Shown here: in pieces, positions 42,501 to 50,460 of the stretch | Position numbering within the stretch: position 1 is the stretch's first letter | How the letters are laid out: every line of letters begins with the position of its first letter | Assembly (NCBI RefSeq): GCF_024198255.1 | Contig: NZ_JAJVKW010000001.1 | Location: 992,001 to 1,056,000 of the forward strand | DNA from: Myxococcus guangdongensis | GTDB lineage: Bacteria; Myxococcota; Myxococcia; Myxococcales; Myxococcaceae | Length of the DNA stretch: 64,000 nucleotides | Direction of reading: 5' to 3' | Notes under the pieces: generated by a model | The model's input: the letters and a program-made list of their open reading frames with translations, nothing else | Database searches by the model: none | What the model was told of the DNA's origin: nothing | Translations under genes and position numbers: made by a program

Positions 42501-45500
42501 GCGTCCACCGCGCGCACCTGGAAGGTGTGCTCCCCGTCCGCCAGGCCCGTGAACTGCGCGGGGCTGGTGCAGGGGGTGAAAGCACCACCATCGATGGAGC
42601 ACTCGAACGTCGCGTTCGGGTCGGCCAGAACCGTCTCGAAGCTGAAGTTCGCGGTGGCGCTGCCGGAGCTCGCGGGCGGGCTCGCGGTGATGCGCGTGTC
42701 GGGCACCGTGTCCACCGTGAAGGTGTTGGTGTCCGTCGCGGTGTTGCCGTTGGCGTCCTCCGCCGTGGCCGTCACCGAGTGCGGGCCGTCCGCCAGCGGC
42801 GTCGACACCGGCACCGACCAGGTGCCGTCCACGCCCACCGTCACCGTGCCCACCGTGGTGCCGTCCACCACCACCGTCACCGTGGCGCCCGGCTCACCCG
42901 TCCCCGAGTAGGTCACCGTGCCCGTGGTGAGCACCGCGCCCTCGGCGGGCGTGGTGATGGCCACCGACGTCTCCGCGTCCACCGTGAAGGTGTTGGTGTC
43001 CGTGGCGGTGTTGCCCTGCGCGTCCTCCGCCGAGGCCGTCACCGTGTGCGGTCCATCCGCCAGCGGCGTGGCCACCGGCAGCGACCAGGTGCCGCCCGCG
43101 CCCACCGTCACCGTGCCGACGATGGTGCCGTCGACCGTGACGGTCACCGTGGCGCCGACCTCACCCGTACCGGAGTACGTGACGACGCCGTCGTCGAGCA
43201 CCGCGCCCTCCGCGGGCGTGGTGATGCTGACCGTGGTCTGCGTGTCCACCGTGAAGGTGTTGGTGTCCGTCGCGGTGTTGCCCTCGTCGTCCTCCGCCGT
43301 GGCCGTCACCGTGTGCGAACCGTCCGCCAGCGTCGCGGCGACCGGCAGCGACCAGGTGCCGCCCGCGCCCACCGTCACCGTGCCCACCGTGTTGCCGTCC
43401 ACCACCACCGTCACCGTGGCGCCGACCTCGCCCGTACCGGAGTACGTGACGACGCCGTTGTCGAGCACCGCGCCGTCCGCGGGCGTGGTGATTTCAACCG
43501 TGGTGCTGGTGTTGACCGTGAACGTGTGCGTGTCCGTCGCGGTGTGGCCGTGCTCATCCTCCGCGGTGACCGACACCGTGTGGGGACCATCCGCCAGGGA
43601 CGAGTTGCCCGGGATGCTCCAGCTGCCGTCCGGACCCGCCGTCACCGTGCCGACGACGGTGCCATCCACCGTCACCGTCACCTCGGCGCCCGGCTCCGCC
43701 GTGCCCGTGTACGTGACCTCGGCGGTGTTCACCACCGCGCCCTCGGCGGGCGTGGTGATGGCCACGCGGGTGCTCGTGTCCACCGTGAAGGTGTTCGAGT
43801 CCGTGGCGGTGTGGCCCTGCGCGTCCTCGGCCGTGGCCGTCACCGTGTGCGCGCCATCGTTGAGCGACGAGTTGCCCGGGATGCTCCAGCTGCCATCCGG
43901 ACCCGCCGTCACCGTGCCCACCGTGTTGCCGTCCACGCTCACCGTCACCGTGGCGCCCGGCTCGGCCGTACCCGAGTACGTCACCGTGCCCGTGGTGAGC
44001 ACCGCGCCCTCGGCGGGCGTCGTCACGGCCACGTTGGTGCCCGTGTCCACCGTGAAGGTGTTCGAGTCCGTCGCCGTGTTGCCGCTCGTGTCCGTCGCCG
44101 TGACGCTCACCGTGTGCGAGCCGTCATCCAGCGGCGTGGCCACGGGCAGCGACCAGCTGCCGTCCGGACCCGCCGTCACCGTGTCGACGACGATGCCATC
44201 CACCGTCACCGCCACCGTGGCGCCCGGCTCGGCCGTACCGGAGTACGTCACCACCGGGTTCGTCAGCACCGCGCCCTCGGCCGGCGTCGTCACGGCCACC
44301 GACGTCGTCGCATCCACCGTGAAGGTGTTCGTGTCCGTCGCCGTGTTGCCATTCGTGTCCGTCGCAGTGGCCGTCACCGAGTGAGCACCATCCGTCAGCG
44401 GCGTCGCCACCGGCACCGACCACGTGCCGCCCGCGCCCACCGTCACCGTGCCCACCGTGTTGCCATCCACCACGACCGTCACCGTGGCGCCCGGCTCTCC
44501 CGTACCGGAGTACGTCACCACCGGGTTCGTCAGCACCGCACCCTCGGCCGGCGTCGTCACGGCCACCGACGTGCCCGTGTCCACCGTGAAGGTGTTCGTG
44601 TCCGTCGCCGTGTTGCCGCTCGTGTCCGTCGCCGTGGCCGTCACCGAGTGCGGCCCGTCCGCCAGCGGCGTCGACACCGGCACCGACCACGTGCCACCCG
44701 CGCCCACCGTCACCGTGCCCACCGTGTTGCCGTCCACCACCACCGTCACGGTGGCGCCCGGCTCACCGGTACCGGAGTAGGTCACCACCGGGTTCGTCAG
44801 CACCGCGCCCTCGGCCGGCGTCGTCACGGCCACGTTGGTGCCCGCGTCCACCGTGAAGGTGTTCGAGTCCGTCGCCGTGTGGCCGCTCGTGTCCGTCGCC
44901 GTGGCCGTCACCGTGTGAGCACCATCCGTCAGCGGCGTCGCCACCGGCACCGACCACGTGCCGCCCGCGCCCACCGTCACCGTGCCCACCGTGTTGCCAT
45001 CCACCACGACCGTCACCGTGGCGCCCGGCTCACCCGTACCGGAGTACGTCACCACCGGGTTCGTCAGCACCGCACCCTCGGCCGGCGTCGTCACGGCCAC
45101 CGACGTGCCCGTGTCCACCCTGAAGGTGTTCGTGTCCGTCGCCGTGTGGCCCTGCGTATCCGTCGCCGTGGCCGTCACCGAGTGCGGCCCGTCCGCCAGC
45201 GGCGTCGACACCGGCACCGACCACGTGCCGCCCGCGCCCACCGTCACCGTGCCCACCGTGGTGCCATCCACCACCACCGTCACGGTGGCGCCCGGCTCAC
45301 CGGTACCGGAGTAGGTCACCACCGGGTTGGTCAGCACCGCGCCCTCCGCGGGCGTCGTCACGGCCACGTTGGTGCCCGTGTCCACCGTGAAGGCGTTCGT
45401 GTCCGTCGCGGTGTGGCCCTGCGCGTCCTGCGCCGTGGCCGTCACCGTGTGCGGCCCGTCCGCCAGCGGCGTCGCCACCGGCACCGACCACGTGCCGCCC

Positions 45501-47602
45501 GCACCCACCGTCACCGTGCCCACCGTGGCGCCATCCACCACCACCGTCACCGTGGCGCCCGGCTCACCCGTACCGGAATACGTCACCACCGGGTTCGTCA
45601 GCACCGCGCCCTCCGCGGGCGTGGTGACGGCGACCGCCGTCTGCGTGTCCACCGTGAAGCTCGACGTCGTCGCCGTGCTGGTGCGCGACGCATCGCGAGA
45701 GCGAGCCGACAGGTTGTACACACCGTCCGCCAGCGTGCCAGGCACCGTGAAGGTCCAGTTGCCACCGGTGACGGGGATGTTCGCGTACGTGGTGCCGTTG
45801 ATGGTCAGGTCGACCATCGTGGCGCCGCCGGACGCCGTGCCCGTGATCTGCGTCGGAGACGCGAGGAGCACCGCGCCGTTGGTCGGCGTGGAGATGACCG
45901 GAGGCGGCAGGGCGTTCTGCACGTTGAACGTGTTGGTGTTGCTCACCGTGCTCGTGGCGCCGTTCAACACGGACACCGCGTTCACCGTGTGGTTGCCCAC
46001 CGCCAGGTCCGTGGTCGGCGTGTACGTGAAGTTGCCCGCGGCATCCGCCTGGACGGTGGCCAGCACCGCACCGTCGACGGAGATGACGACGGACGAGTTG
46101 GGGGTCGCGGTGCCCGAGATGGGAGGACGCACGCCCGTGGTGGAGCCATTGGCCGGCGTCACCACCACCGGTGCCGTCGGCGTCACGAAGGCGCCAGGGA
46201 GCGTGGTGATGACACCGACGCCGCCCACGACGGCGCCGTACGTCAGACCGTCCGGAGCGGTCGCCGTGGGCTGCGTGCCCGGAAGTCCGCCCGCGACGGT
46301 CGCCGTGCAAGCCACGGTGGCACCCTGGAACAGGATGCGACCACCGCCGCCGCCGCCACCCGTGCCGTGCTCGGCGAAGGTGGTGCTGCCACCGTTGCCG
46401 CCGTTGGCCGTGATGAGGTTGTTGTTGCAGGACAGGTTTCCGGTCGTACGCACGGAGACCGTGCCGCCAGAGCCACCGCCGCCCGCGGCGTCATTGGCGT
46501 CTTCCCGGGCGTTCTCGCCCGCCACACCGTTGGCCGAGACACGGCCCGTGCCCGCCAGCGAGGCCGCGCGGATGTACACGATACCGCCCGCCGCGCTGCC
46601 ACCACCGCCGAAGTCGTCGTTGCTGTGACCCGCGCCACCACCACCGCCGAACAGCAGGGTGCTCACCGGAGAGAAGTCCATGCGGGCACCACCGCGACCA
46701 CCGACGTCACGGGAGGGAGGCTCGTCACCGCTCCACGTCCGGCCGCCCTTGCCACCCGCGCCCGCGCTGCCACCACCACCGCCGCCCGAGTTGTGACAGA
46801 TGCCACCGCCGGCACCGTTGGCGATGTTGCCGTAGCCCGAGGAGCCCGCGACGAACGGGTCGGTGTTGTCGTAGGCCGACAGCACCACGCCCTCGCCCTT
46901 TTGCGCGCCACCCGGGTACGCCTGGTTGATGCCGGTGCAGCCGTCACCCGCGCCGTTCCAGAAGATGCCGCCGCGGAAGCCCAGACCATCCGCGTGGATG
47001 GCGCCATTGTTGGTCACCGCGCCGTTGGCCAGGAAGATGAGCACGCCGCCGGTGGTGCCATTCCAGGGCGCCGCGACGATGGAGCCGCCGGCGTTCACCG
47101 TCACCGTGGTGTACTCGGGGACGCGGATGGCCTGGGTGCCCGTATTCGCCGCGAAGGCCACCGTCAACGGGGCCGTGAAGGTCAGCCGCGTCGCCGTGAG
47201 CGCGGAGATGCGCGCGAACTCCCACCGACCCACAGGGGCGTTCGCCGCCACGGACATGTCGATGGGCGTCTGGGTGCCCGAGGCCGGCGCCGTGAGGCCC
47301 GCCGCCTGGTACACCATCACCAGGTTGCCCACCGCGAAGCCGGTGGAAGACGCGACGGGGACGAAGTTCTGTCCGGCCGGCACGGCCGCCGTCACCCGGG
47401 TATAGGTGTTGATGACGGTGTTGGGGACGTTGACCGTCAGGGCCGTCGTTCCGGTTCCGAGATGGAAGCGGTCGGGCTCCGCGTGAGCCGCGGGCGCCGC
47501 CAGCGCGGCACACAGGAGCGCCAGCAGACCGACGACGGGCAAGCAAGCACGTCCACGACGTGCCGCGACCTGCGAAGTGGGAGTTTTGGATGTGGGAGTC
47601 AT
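39506..47602 (-). CDS. Giant surface protein: Ig-like repeats, internal MYXO-CTERM-like tag and fused OmpA (AgmC-like)
   Basis: 2698 residues from ATG 47602, which is followed directly by a signal peptide (residues 1-41, ending AAPAAHA). Order: Gly-rich region with beta-helix look (50-470); two diverged Ig-like domains (about 478-655); eleven nearly identical 89-residue Ig-like repeats (656-1634); one more beta domain; type-3-like calcium repeats rich in DxDxDG (1718-2078). Then RGCSTGG with Cys2083, a hydrophobic stretch PLALLLLALPLFG and RLRR: a MYXO-CTERM sorting motif, but internal. A second signal-like segment ends AQPAHA at 2135. An OmpA-type barrel, more DxDxDG repeats and an OmpA peptidoglycan-binding domain (EGHTDDQGN, NRRVEFNIL) follow. 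It resembles proteins annotated as gliding-motility AgmC; that name is from memory and tentative. Confidence 0.88.
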   Translation of the reverse strand: MTPTSKTPTSQVAARRGRACLPVVGLLALLCAALAAPAAHAEPDRFHLGTGTTALTVNVPNTVINTYTRVTAAVPAGQNFVPVASSTGFAVGNLVMVYQAAGLTAPASGTQTPIDMSVAANAPVGRWEFARISALTATRLTFTAPLTVAFAANTGTQAIRVPEYTTVTVNAGGSIVAAPWNGTTGGVLIFLANGAVTNNGAIHADGLGFRGGIFWNGAGDGCTGINQAYPGGAQKGEGVVLSAYDNTDPFVAGSSGYGNIANGAGGGICHNSGGGGGGSAGAGGKGGRTWSGDEPPSRDVGGRGGARMDFSPVSTLLFGGGGGAGHSNDDFGGGGSAAGGIVYIRAASLAGTGRVSANGVAGENAREDANDAAGGGGSGGTVSVRTTGNLSCNNNLITANGGNGGSTTFAEHGTGGGGGGGRILFQGATVACTATVAGGLPGTQPTATAPDGLTYGAVVGGVGVITTLPGAFVTPTAPVVVTPANGSTTGVRPPISGTATPNSSVVISVDGAVLATVQADAAGNFTYTPTTDLAVGNHTVNAVSVLNGATSTVSNTNTFNVQNALPPPVISTPTNGAVLLASPTQITGTASGGATMVDLTINGTTYANIPVTGGNWTFTVPGTLADGVYNLSARSRDASRTSTATTSSFTVDTQTAVAVTTPAEGAVLTNPVVTYSGTGEPGATVTVVVDGATVGTVTVGAGGTWSVPVATPLADGPHTVTATAQDAQGHTATDTNAFTVDTGTNVAVTTPAEGAVLTNPVVTYSGTGEPGATVTVVVDGTTVGTVTVGAGGTWSVPVSTPLADGPHSVTATATDTQGHTATDTNTFRVDTGTSVAVTTPAEGAVLTNPVVTYSGTGEPGATVTVVVDGNTVGTVTVGAGGTWSVPVATPLTDGAHTVTATATDTSGHTATDSNTFTVDAGTNVAVTTPAEGAVLTNPVVTYSGTGEPGATVTVVVDGNTVGTVTVGAGGTWSVPVSTPLADGPHSVTATATDTSGNTATDTNTFTVDTGTSVAVTTPAEGAVLTNPVVTYSGTGEPGATVTVVVDGNTVGTVTVGAGGTWSVPVATPLTDGAHSVTATATDTNGNTATDTNTFTVDATTSVAVTTPAEGAVLTNPVVTYSGTAEPGATVAVTVDGIVVDTVTAGPDGSWSLPVATPLDDGSHTVSVTATDTSGNTATDSNTFTVDTGTNVAVTTPAEGAVLTTGTVTYSGTAEPGATVTVSVDGNTVGTVTAGPDGSWSIPGNSSLNDGAHTVTATAEDAQGHTATDSNTFTVDTSTRVAITTPAEGAVVNTAEVTYTGTAEPGAEVTVTVDGTVVGTVTAGPDGSWSIPGNSSLADGPHTVSVTAEDEHGHTATDTHTFTVNTSTTVEITTPADGAVLDNGVVTYSGTGEVGATVTVVVDGNTVGTVTVGAGGTWSLPVAATLADGSHTVTATAEDDEGNTATDTNTFTVDTQTTVSITTPAEGAVLDDGVVTYSGTGEVGATVTVTVDGTIVGTVTVGAGGTWSLPVATPLADGPHTVTASAEDAQGNTATDTNTFTVDAETSVAITTPAEGAVLTTGTVTYSGTGEPGATVTVVVDGTTVGTVTVGVDGTWSVPVSTPLADGPHSVTATAEDANGNTATDTNTFTVDTVPDTRITASPPASSGSATANFSFETVLADPNATFECSIDGGAFTPCTSPAQFTGLADGEHTFQVRAVDADGDVDPTPATFTWTIGLDSDGDGLTDADEIARGTDPNNPDTDGDGISDGVEVNVGGTDPLDDDSDDDGILDGNEDKNHDGIVDPGETDPNKADTDGDGLQDGTELGITEPQGTDTDPSVFIPDADPTTTTDPLNRDTDGGSVFDGNEDTNHNGRVDPGETDPNVAADDLDSDLDGVPDAREIELGMDPHDADSDDDGVPDGEDGLTDTDGDGIIDALDPDSDNDGLNDGTERGVTRETAGPGTNIDSPNFVPDADPTTTTDPKNPDTDGDGLRDGEEDKNHDGRRDATETDPNDADSDDDELSDGVEVKGSNATDPLNPDTDGDGLRDGQEDANHNGGLDNGETNPNDADTDRGGASDGDEVKGGSNPLDGNDDFVVVGRGCSTGGAGTFAPLALLLLALPLFGRLRRSSRAVAAGVAGGLVLAGTLAAQPAHAQVIAPRGASQSIDVQRYKPGPGAEDILGLHSARVQPHLGLNLGLSLNYASKPLNFLDPRSDRFITAVVSRQVGIDLMGAVGLFDRFEIGVVLPVTIQGSDPAPQVDPTLADGVSSGGIGDLRLVPKARIIDGENFGLALAVPVVLPTAGGNDFLGGSGVAVQPKLVAEYGQRVRFAANVGVDLREKQVLRNLTAGNAFTYGLGTEIPFTLGRVPLAAEATVIGAIGLDEQDTEESPLELLAALKYRSAKGFAAHLGGGPGLTRGYGTPGYRLLAGFSFSPPPSPKPTAPPPPVDTDGDGIYDPDDRCPTQPEDKDGFEDADGCPDPDNDQDGILDGDDQCVNEPETKNGFQDEDGCPDVAPPVDTDGDGIFDPDDRCPNQPEDKDGFQDEDGCPDPDNDRDGIPDVADKCPMEPETINGFQDEDGCPDKGKVKVQVDGERILILEKVYFATGKDIILPRSFPLLKQVAAVLRANPQVELLRIEGHTDDQGNDASNLDLSRRRAANVRAFLVKEGIDAARLESQGYGETKPVDTNKTAAGRENNRRVEFNILRVGKVEVERENP
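41268..41356 (-). other. Coding for internal MYXO-CTERM-like sorting motif
   Basis: Cys2083 (codon 41354-41356) begins CSTGGAG, a hydrophobic helix and the basic end RLRRSSR. In MYXO-CTERM proteins this motif is at the extreme C-terminus; here about 585 residues follow. Directly after it, the sequence AVAAGVAGGLVLAG...AQPAHAQ has the form of a second Sec signal peptide. Confidence 0.75.
42701..45637 (-). repeat. Eleven tandem 267-bp coding repeats
   Basis: Eleven in-frame units of 267 bp encode 89-residue Ig-like domains, each starting near VAVTTPAEGAVLT and ending near TNTFTVDT. Units 1 to 5 differ mostly at a few codons, units 6 to 11 are more diverged. Spacing of identical strings is exactly 267 bases (for example near 44263, 44530, 44797, 45064, 45331 and 45598). 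Confidence 0.95.
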
Positions 47603-47955
47603 AGGACTGGGGCCGCGCGGTGTAGGGACTGGCCCGTGCGGCAGTGGACGCTCATAGCAATCCAGGAGCCACGCTCCGTCCACTTCCGGTCCACGCCCTG
47701 TTTCAGGGGGGTTCACTCGGACGCCCCCTGCCCTCCAAGCCCGCGGATCCGAAACACGGATCCGGATTCTGGAAACCGGATGACCCACCCCTCGCGTCCC
47801 GCTCTGGCTGACCCGTCAGGAGCGTGCGGGGTAGAGGCCCTGACACGTCAACACGGGAGGCCTTCGCTGACGCACGCCGCCAGAAACGCGACGAGGGGCC
47901 CTCCTTCCGGAAGAGCCCCTCGCGTTGCGACAGGACGCGTGTTGCGTCCCAGGCG
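47603..47955. other. Intergenic region between ftsA and the giant gene
   Basis: About 350 bases without a gene. It contains the ftsA terminator (47892-47922) and, towards 47602, a region with GGATCCG repeated twice (CGGATCCG near 47750-47765). The giant gene therefore probably has its own promoter here, but no clear -35/-10 was seen. Confidence 0.5.
47892..47922 (-). terminator. Terminator downstream of ftsA
   Basis: CGAGGGGC (47892-47899) and GCCCCTCG (47915-47922) form a perfect 8-bp stem with a 15-base loop that can pair further (TTCCGGAA). It lies 34 bases after the ftsA stop. It suggests the ftsQ-ftsA transcript ends before the giant gene. Confidence 0.6.
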
Positions 47956-49188
47956 CTAGAAGATTTCCTCGAGCCACTCGCGCATGCGGCCCTTCACCTT
48001 CTTGTACACGTTCTCCTCGCGGATGCGGAACATGCGCCGGTCCAGGTGCTTGGCACCGTAGACGACCAGGCCCACGCCCGTGGCGTACATGGGGCTCTTC
48101 ACCACGTCCACCAGCCCGCCGATGCCGCGCGGCATGCCGCGACGCACGGGCAGCCCGAGCACCTCCTCGGCCAGCTCCGGCATGCCCGCGAGCAGCGTGG
48201 AGCCACCCGTGATCACCACGCCCGAAGCGAGCAGGTCCTCGTAGCCGCACTTCTGGATTTCGCGGTGGACCAACTGGAAGATCTCCTCCACACGCGGCTC
48301 CAGGATCTCGCAGAGAATCTGGCGGCCGAGCACGCGCGGCTGACGACCCCCGACGCTGGGGACCTCAATCGTGTCGTCCTTATTGATGAGCGACGCCAGC
48401 GCGCAGCCGTACTTCTGCTTGATGCGCTCGGCCTCGTGCGCGGGCGTGCGCAGGCCGATGGCGATGTCGCTGGTGAGGTTGTTGCCGCCCAGCGCAATCA
48501 CCGCCGTGTGGACGATGGAGCCGCCGGAGAAGATGGCGATGTCCGTGGTGCCGCCGCCGATGTCGACGAGGCACACGCCCAGCTCCTTCTCGTCCTCGCC
48601 CAGCACCGCCTCGGCGCTCGCCAGCGGCTGCAGGACGATGTCGGAGACATTCAGGCCCGTGCGGTTGGCGCACTTGACGATGTTCTGCGCGCTGGACACG
48701 GCGCCCGTGACGATGTGGACCTTGGCCTCCAGGCGCACGCCCGCCATGCCCAGGGGCTCCTTGATGCCGCCCTGGTCATCGATGATGAACTCCTGGGGCA
48801 GCACGTGGATGACTTCCCGGTCCAGGGGGATGGCCACCGCCTTCGCCGCGTCGATGACGCGCGCGATGTCCGCCTCGCGGACCTCCTTGTCCTTCACCGC
48901 CACGATGCCTTGGGAGTTGAAGCCCTTGATGTGGCCACCGGCGATGCCCGTGTAGACGTGGGAAATCTCCGCGCCCGCCATCAGCTCCGCCTCTTCGATG
49001 GCGCGGCGGATGGAGGAGACGGTCGCCTCGATGTTGACCACCACGCCCTTGCGCAACCCCTTCGACGGATGCGTCCCGATACCGATGATGTCGATACCGC
49101 TGTCGGTCAGCTCCCCGACGATGGCGCAAATCTTCGTCGTGCCGATGTCGAGGCCGACAATGATCTCCCCCGACTTCTGCTTCGCCAT
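47956..49188 (-). CDS. ftsA: Cell division protein FtsA
   Basis: 410 residues of the actin fold. Seen: VGLDIGTTKICAIVGE (phosphate 1), the SHS2 1C-domain region (about 84-165), LVDIGGGTTDIAIFSGG (phosphate 2), SGVVITGGSTLLAGMPEL (adenosine motif), and a C-terminal amphipathic helix (KKVKGRMREWLEEIF) that anchors to the membrane. It tethers FtsZ to the membrane. ftsQ precedes it by 44 bases. The usual neighbour ftsZ is 8.8 kb away. Confidence 0.97.
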   Translation of the reverse strand: MAKQKSGEIIVGLDIGTTKICAIVGELTDSGIDIIGIGTHPSKGLRKGVVVNIEATVSSIRRAIEEAELMAGAEISHVYTGIAGGHIKGFNSQGIVAVKDKEVREADIARVIDAAKAVAIPLDREVIHVLPQEFIIDDQGGIKEPLGMAGVRLEAKVHIVTGAVSSAQNIVKCANRTGLNVSDIVLQPLASAEAVLGEDEKELGVCLVDIGGGTTDIAIFSGGSIVHTAVIALGGNNLTSDIAIGLRTPAHEAERIKQKYGCALASLINKDDTIEVPSVGGRQPRVLGRQILCEILEPRVEEIFQLVHREIQKCGYEDLLASGVVITGGSTLLAGMPELAEEVLGLPVRRGMPRGIGGLVDVVKSPMYATGVGLVVYGAKHLDRRMFRIREENVYKKVKGRMREWLEEIF

Positions 49189-49232
49189 GACAACCCTCCC
49201 AGGCCCCCCACTCTCGTGAAAGGGGCGTCCTC

Positions 49233-50087
49233 TTACGGCTTCGTGCTCCCGCTCCTCTCGGACGCGGGGCTCGAAATCTTCACCGCCACCCAGCCGGGCC
49301 GGGCCCGGTTATCCAGGTGAATGATCTCCGCTGCAAGCCCCCTCGCGCTCAGTTCGCGACGAACACGGGCCAACCGCTGCAGCTTGACCTCGGAATCTCC
49401 TTCGCCTAGGCGCACTTCCTGGCCCGACGCGGCCACCAGCGTCACCTCCCGCCCATCCATCCGGACCTCGGACAGCCGCTCGGGCTTGCCCGGGGACGCG
49501 CTCGTGTAGGCCCGCGCCACCTCCAGCGCCGCCTGGAACCGCTGGCGCGCCACATCGGGGTCCGCCACGTAGCCGTCCCGGTCCACCCCCGTCACCAGCG
49601 GCAGGTCCAGCCCGTCGCCGGGCGTCACCCGCTTGAAGGGCTCGCCCTCCTCGTCCAGCACGTACAGCTCGCCCAACACCGCCAGCGCCTCCGGGACGTG
49701 CTCGGACACCTGCACCGAGACCCGGTTCGGGAAGCGCCGCGTCACCTCCACCTTCTTCACCCACGGGTGCTGGCGCATCGCGCGCTCCAGCGCCCCCGTA
49801 TCCAACGTCCAGAGGTTCTGACCCTTCGTCAGCGCCGCCAGCCGCAGCAGCTCCACGCGCGAGGCGCGCTCCAGGCCGGCGAAGGACACCGCCGCCAGGT
49901 CGAAGCGGGGCGACGACAACGCCCACTTGCGCGTCTCCACCCCGCCCCACACCAGCAGGCCCGTCGTCAGCGTCAGGGCCAGCACCTTCATCACGCCCGG
50001 GCCCCTCGAACGCACCGCGCTCTTCACCGCCTCATTTCGCTGGGCGGAGTCTTGACGGCGGCGGTTTTTGCTTCGTCCGAAGGCCAT
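49233..50087 (-). CDS. ftsQ: Cell division protein FtsQ/DivIB
   Basis: 284 residues. A basic cytoplasmic N-terminus (SKNRRRQDSAQRNEAVKSAVRSRG) is followed by one membrane helix (VMKVLALTLTTGLLVWGG) and a POTRA domain (FDLAAVSFAGLERASRVELLRLAALTKGQNLWTLDTGALERAMRQHPWVKKVEV). The FtsQ domain comes next. FtsQ links early and late division proteins. It is the first gene of ftsQ-ftsA, separated from the mur genes by the lipoprotein gene and repeats. Confidence 0.93.
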   Translation of the reverse strand: MAFGRSKNRRRQDSAQRNEAVKSAVRSRGPGVMKVLALTLTTGLLVWGGVETRKWALSSPRFDLAAVSFAGLERASRVELLRLAALTKGQNLWTLDTGALERAMRQHPWVKKVEVTRRFPNRVSVQVSEHVPEALAVLGELYVLDEEGEPFKRVTPGDGLDLPLVTGVDRDGYVADPDVARQRFQAALEVARAYTSASPGKPERLSEVRMDGREVTLVAASGQEVRLGEGDSEVKLQRLARVRRELSARGLAAEIIHLDNRARPGWVAVKISSPASERSGSTKP

Positions 50088-50460
50088 GGTGAGGAAAAGG
50101 TGTCACGCATGCTGCGCGCGGATGGATCTCCACGCCAGTTTTTGGCAACAGCCACGTTGCTGTAGCGCGTGAAACACCCCTGAGGAAACAAGGCTCCCGC
50201 TCTGAGCGGGCCCCTGGCGAAGGGCGGCGGACCTTGATCTTCAAGCGGCTGGATTTCAAGGGGACTTTTATCAAGCCCGCGCGCGGAAGCGTCAGCAGGT
50301 GAACTCACGGCGAAAACCGGAGCTTTCATCCCCGCATCGGCGGCCCCCTCCGCCCTCCCGCTGCCCGAGTGGACGGGCACATGCGGGAGGGCGCCGCGCT
50401 TGGTTCTCGGGCGAGGTTCTTCCACCGGGCGGGCGAGGGTGGCCCACCCGGTGGCGGACT
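50088..50460. other. Intergenic region upstream of ftsQ
   Basis: About 370 bases without a gene. The end near 50460 holds the lipoprotein terminator. CCCGCTC-T-GAGCGGG at 50196-50210 is a perfect inverted repeat, and the sequence around 50235-50275 is AT-richer (CTTGATAAAAGT on the minus strand). The ftsQ promoter should be here but was not identified with confidence. Confidence 0.5.
50422..50454 (-). terminator. Terminator of the Ig-like lipoprotein gene
   Basis: CCACCGGGCGGGC (50422-50434) pairs with GCCCACCCGGTGG (50442-50454), 13 bp with one G-U type pair, around a 7-base loop. It starts 6 bases after the stop at 50461. Confidence 0.7.

Noticed and set aside
39374-47959. An 8.6-kb open frame on the plus strand opposite the giant surface protein and part of ftsA
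   Set aside because: Its product is Arg/His-rich low complexity, exactly as expected from reading GC-rich, repetitive coding DNA on the other strand. The minus strand has signal peptide, domains and repeats.
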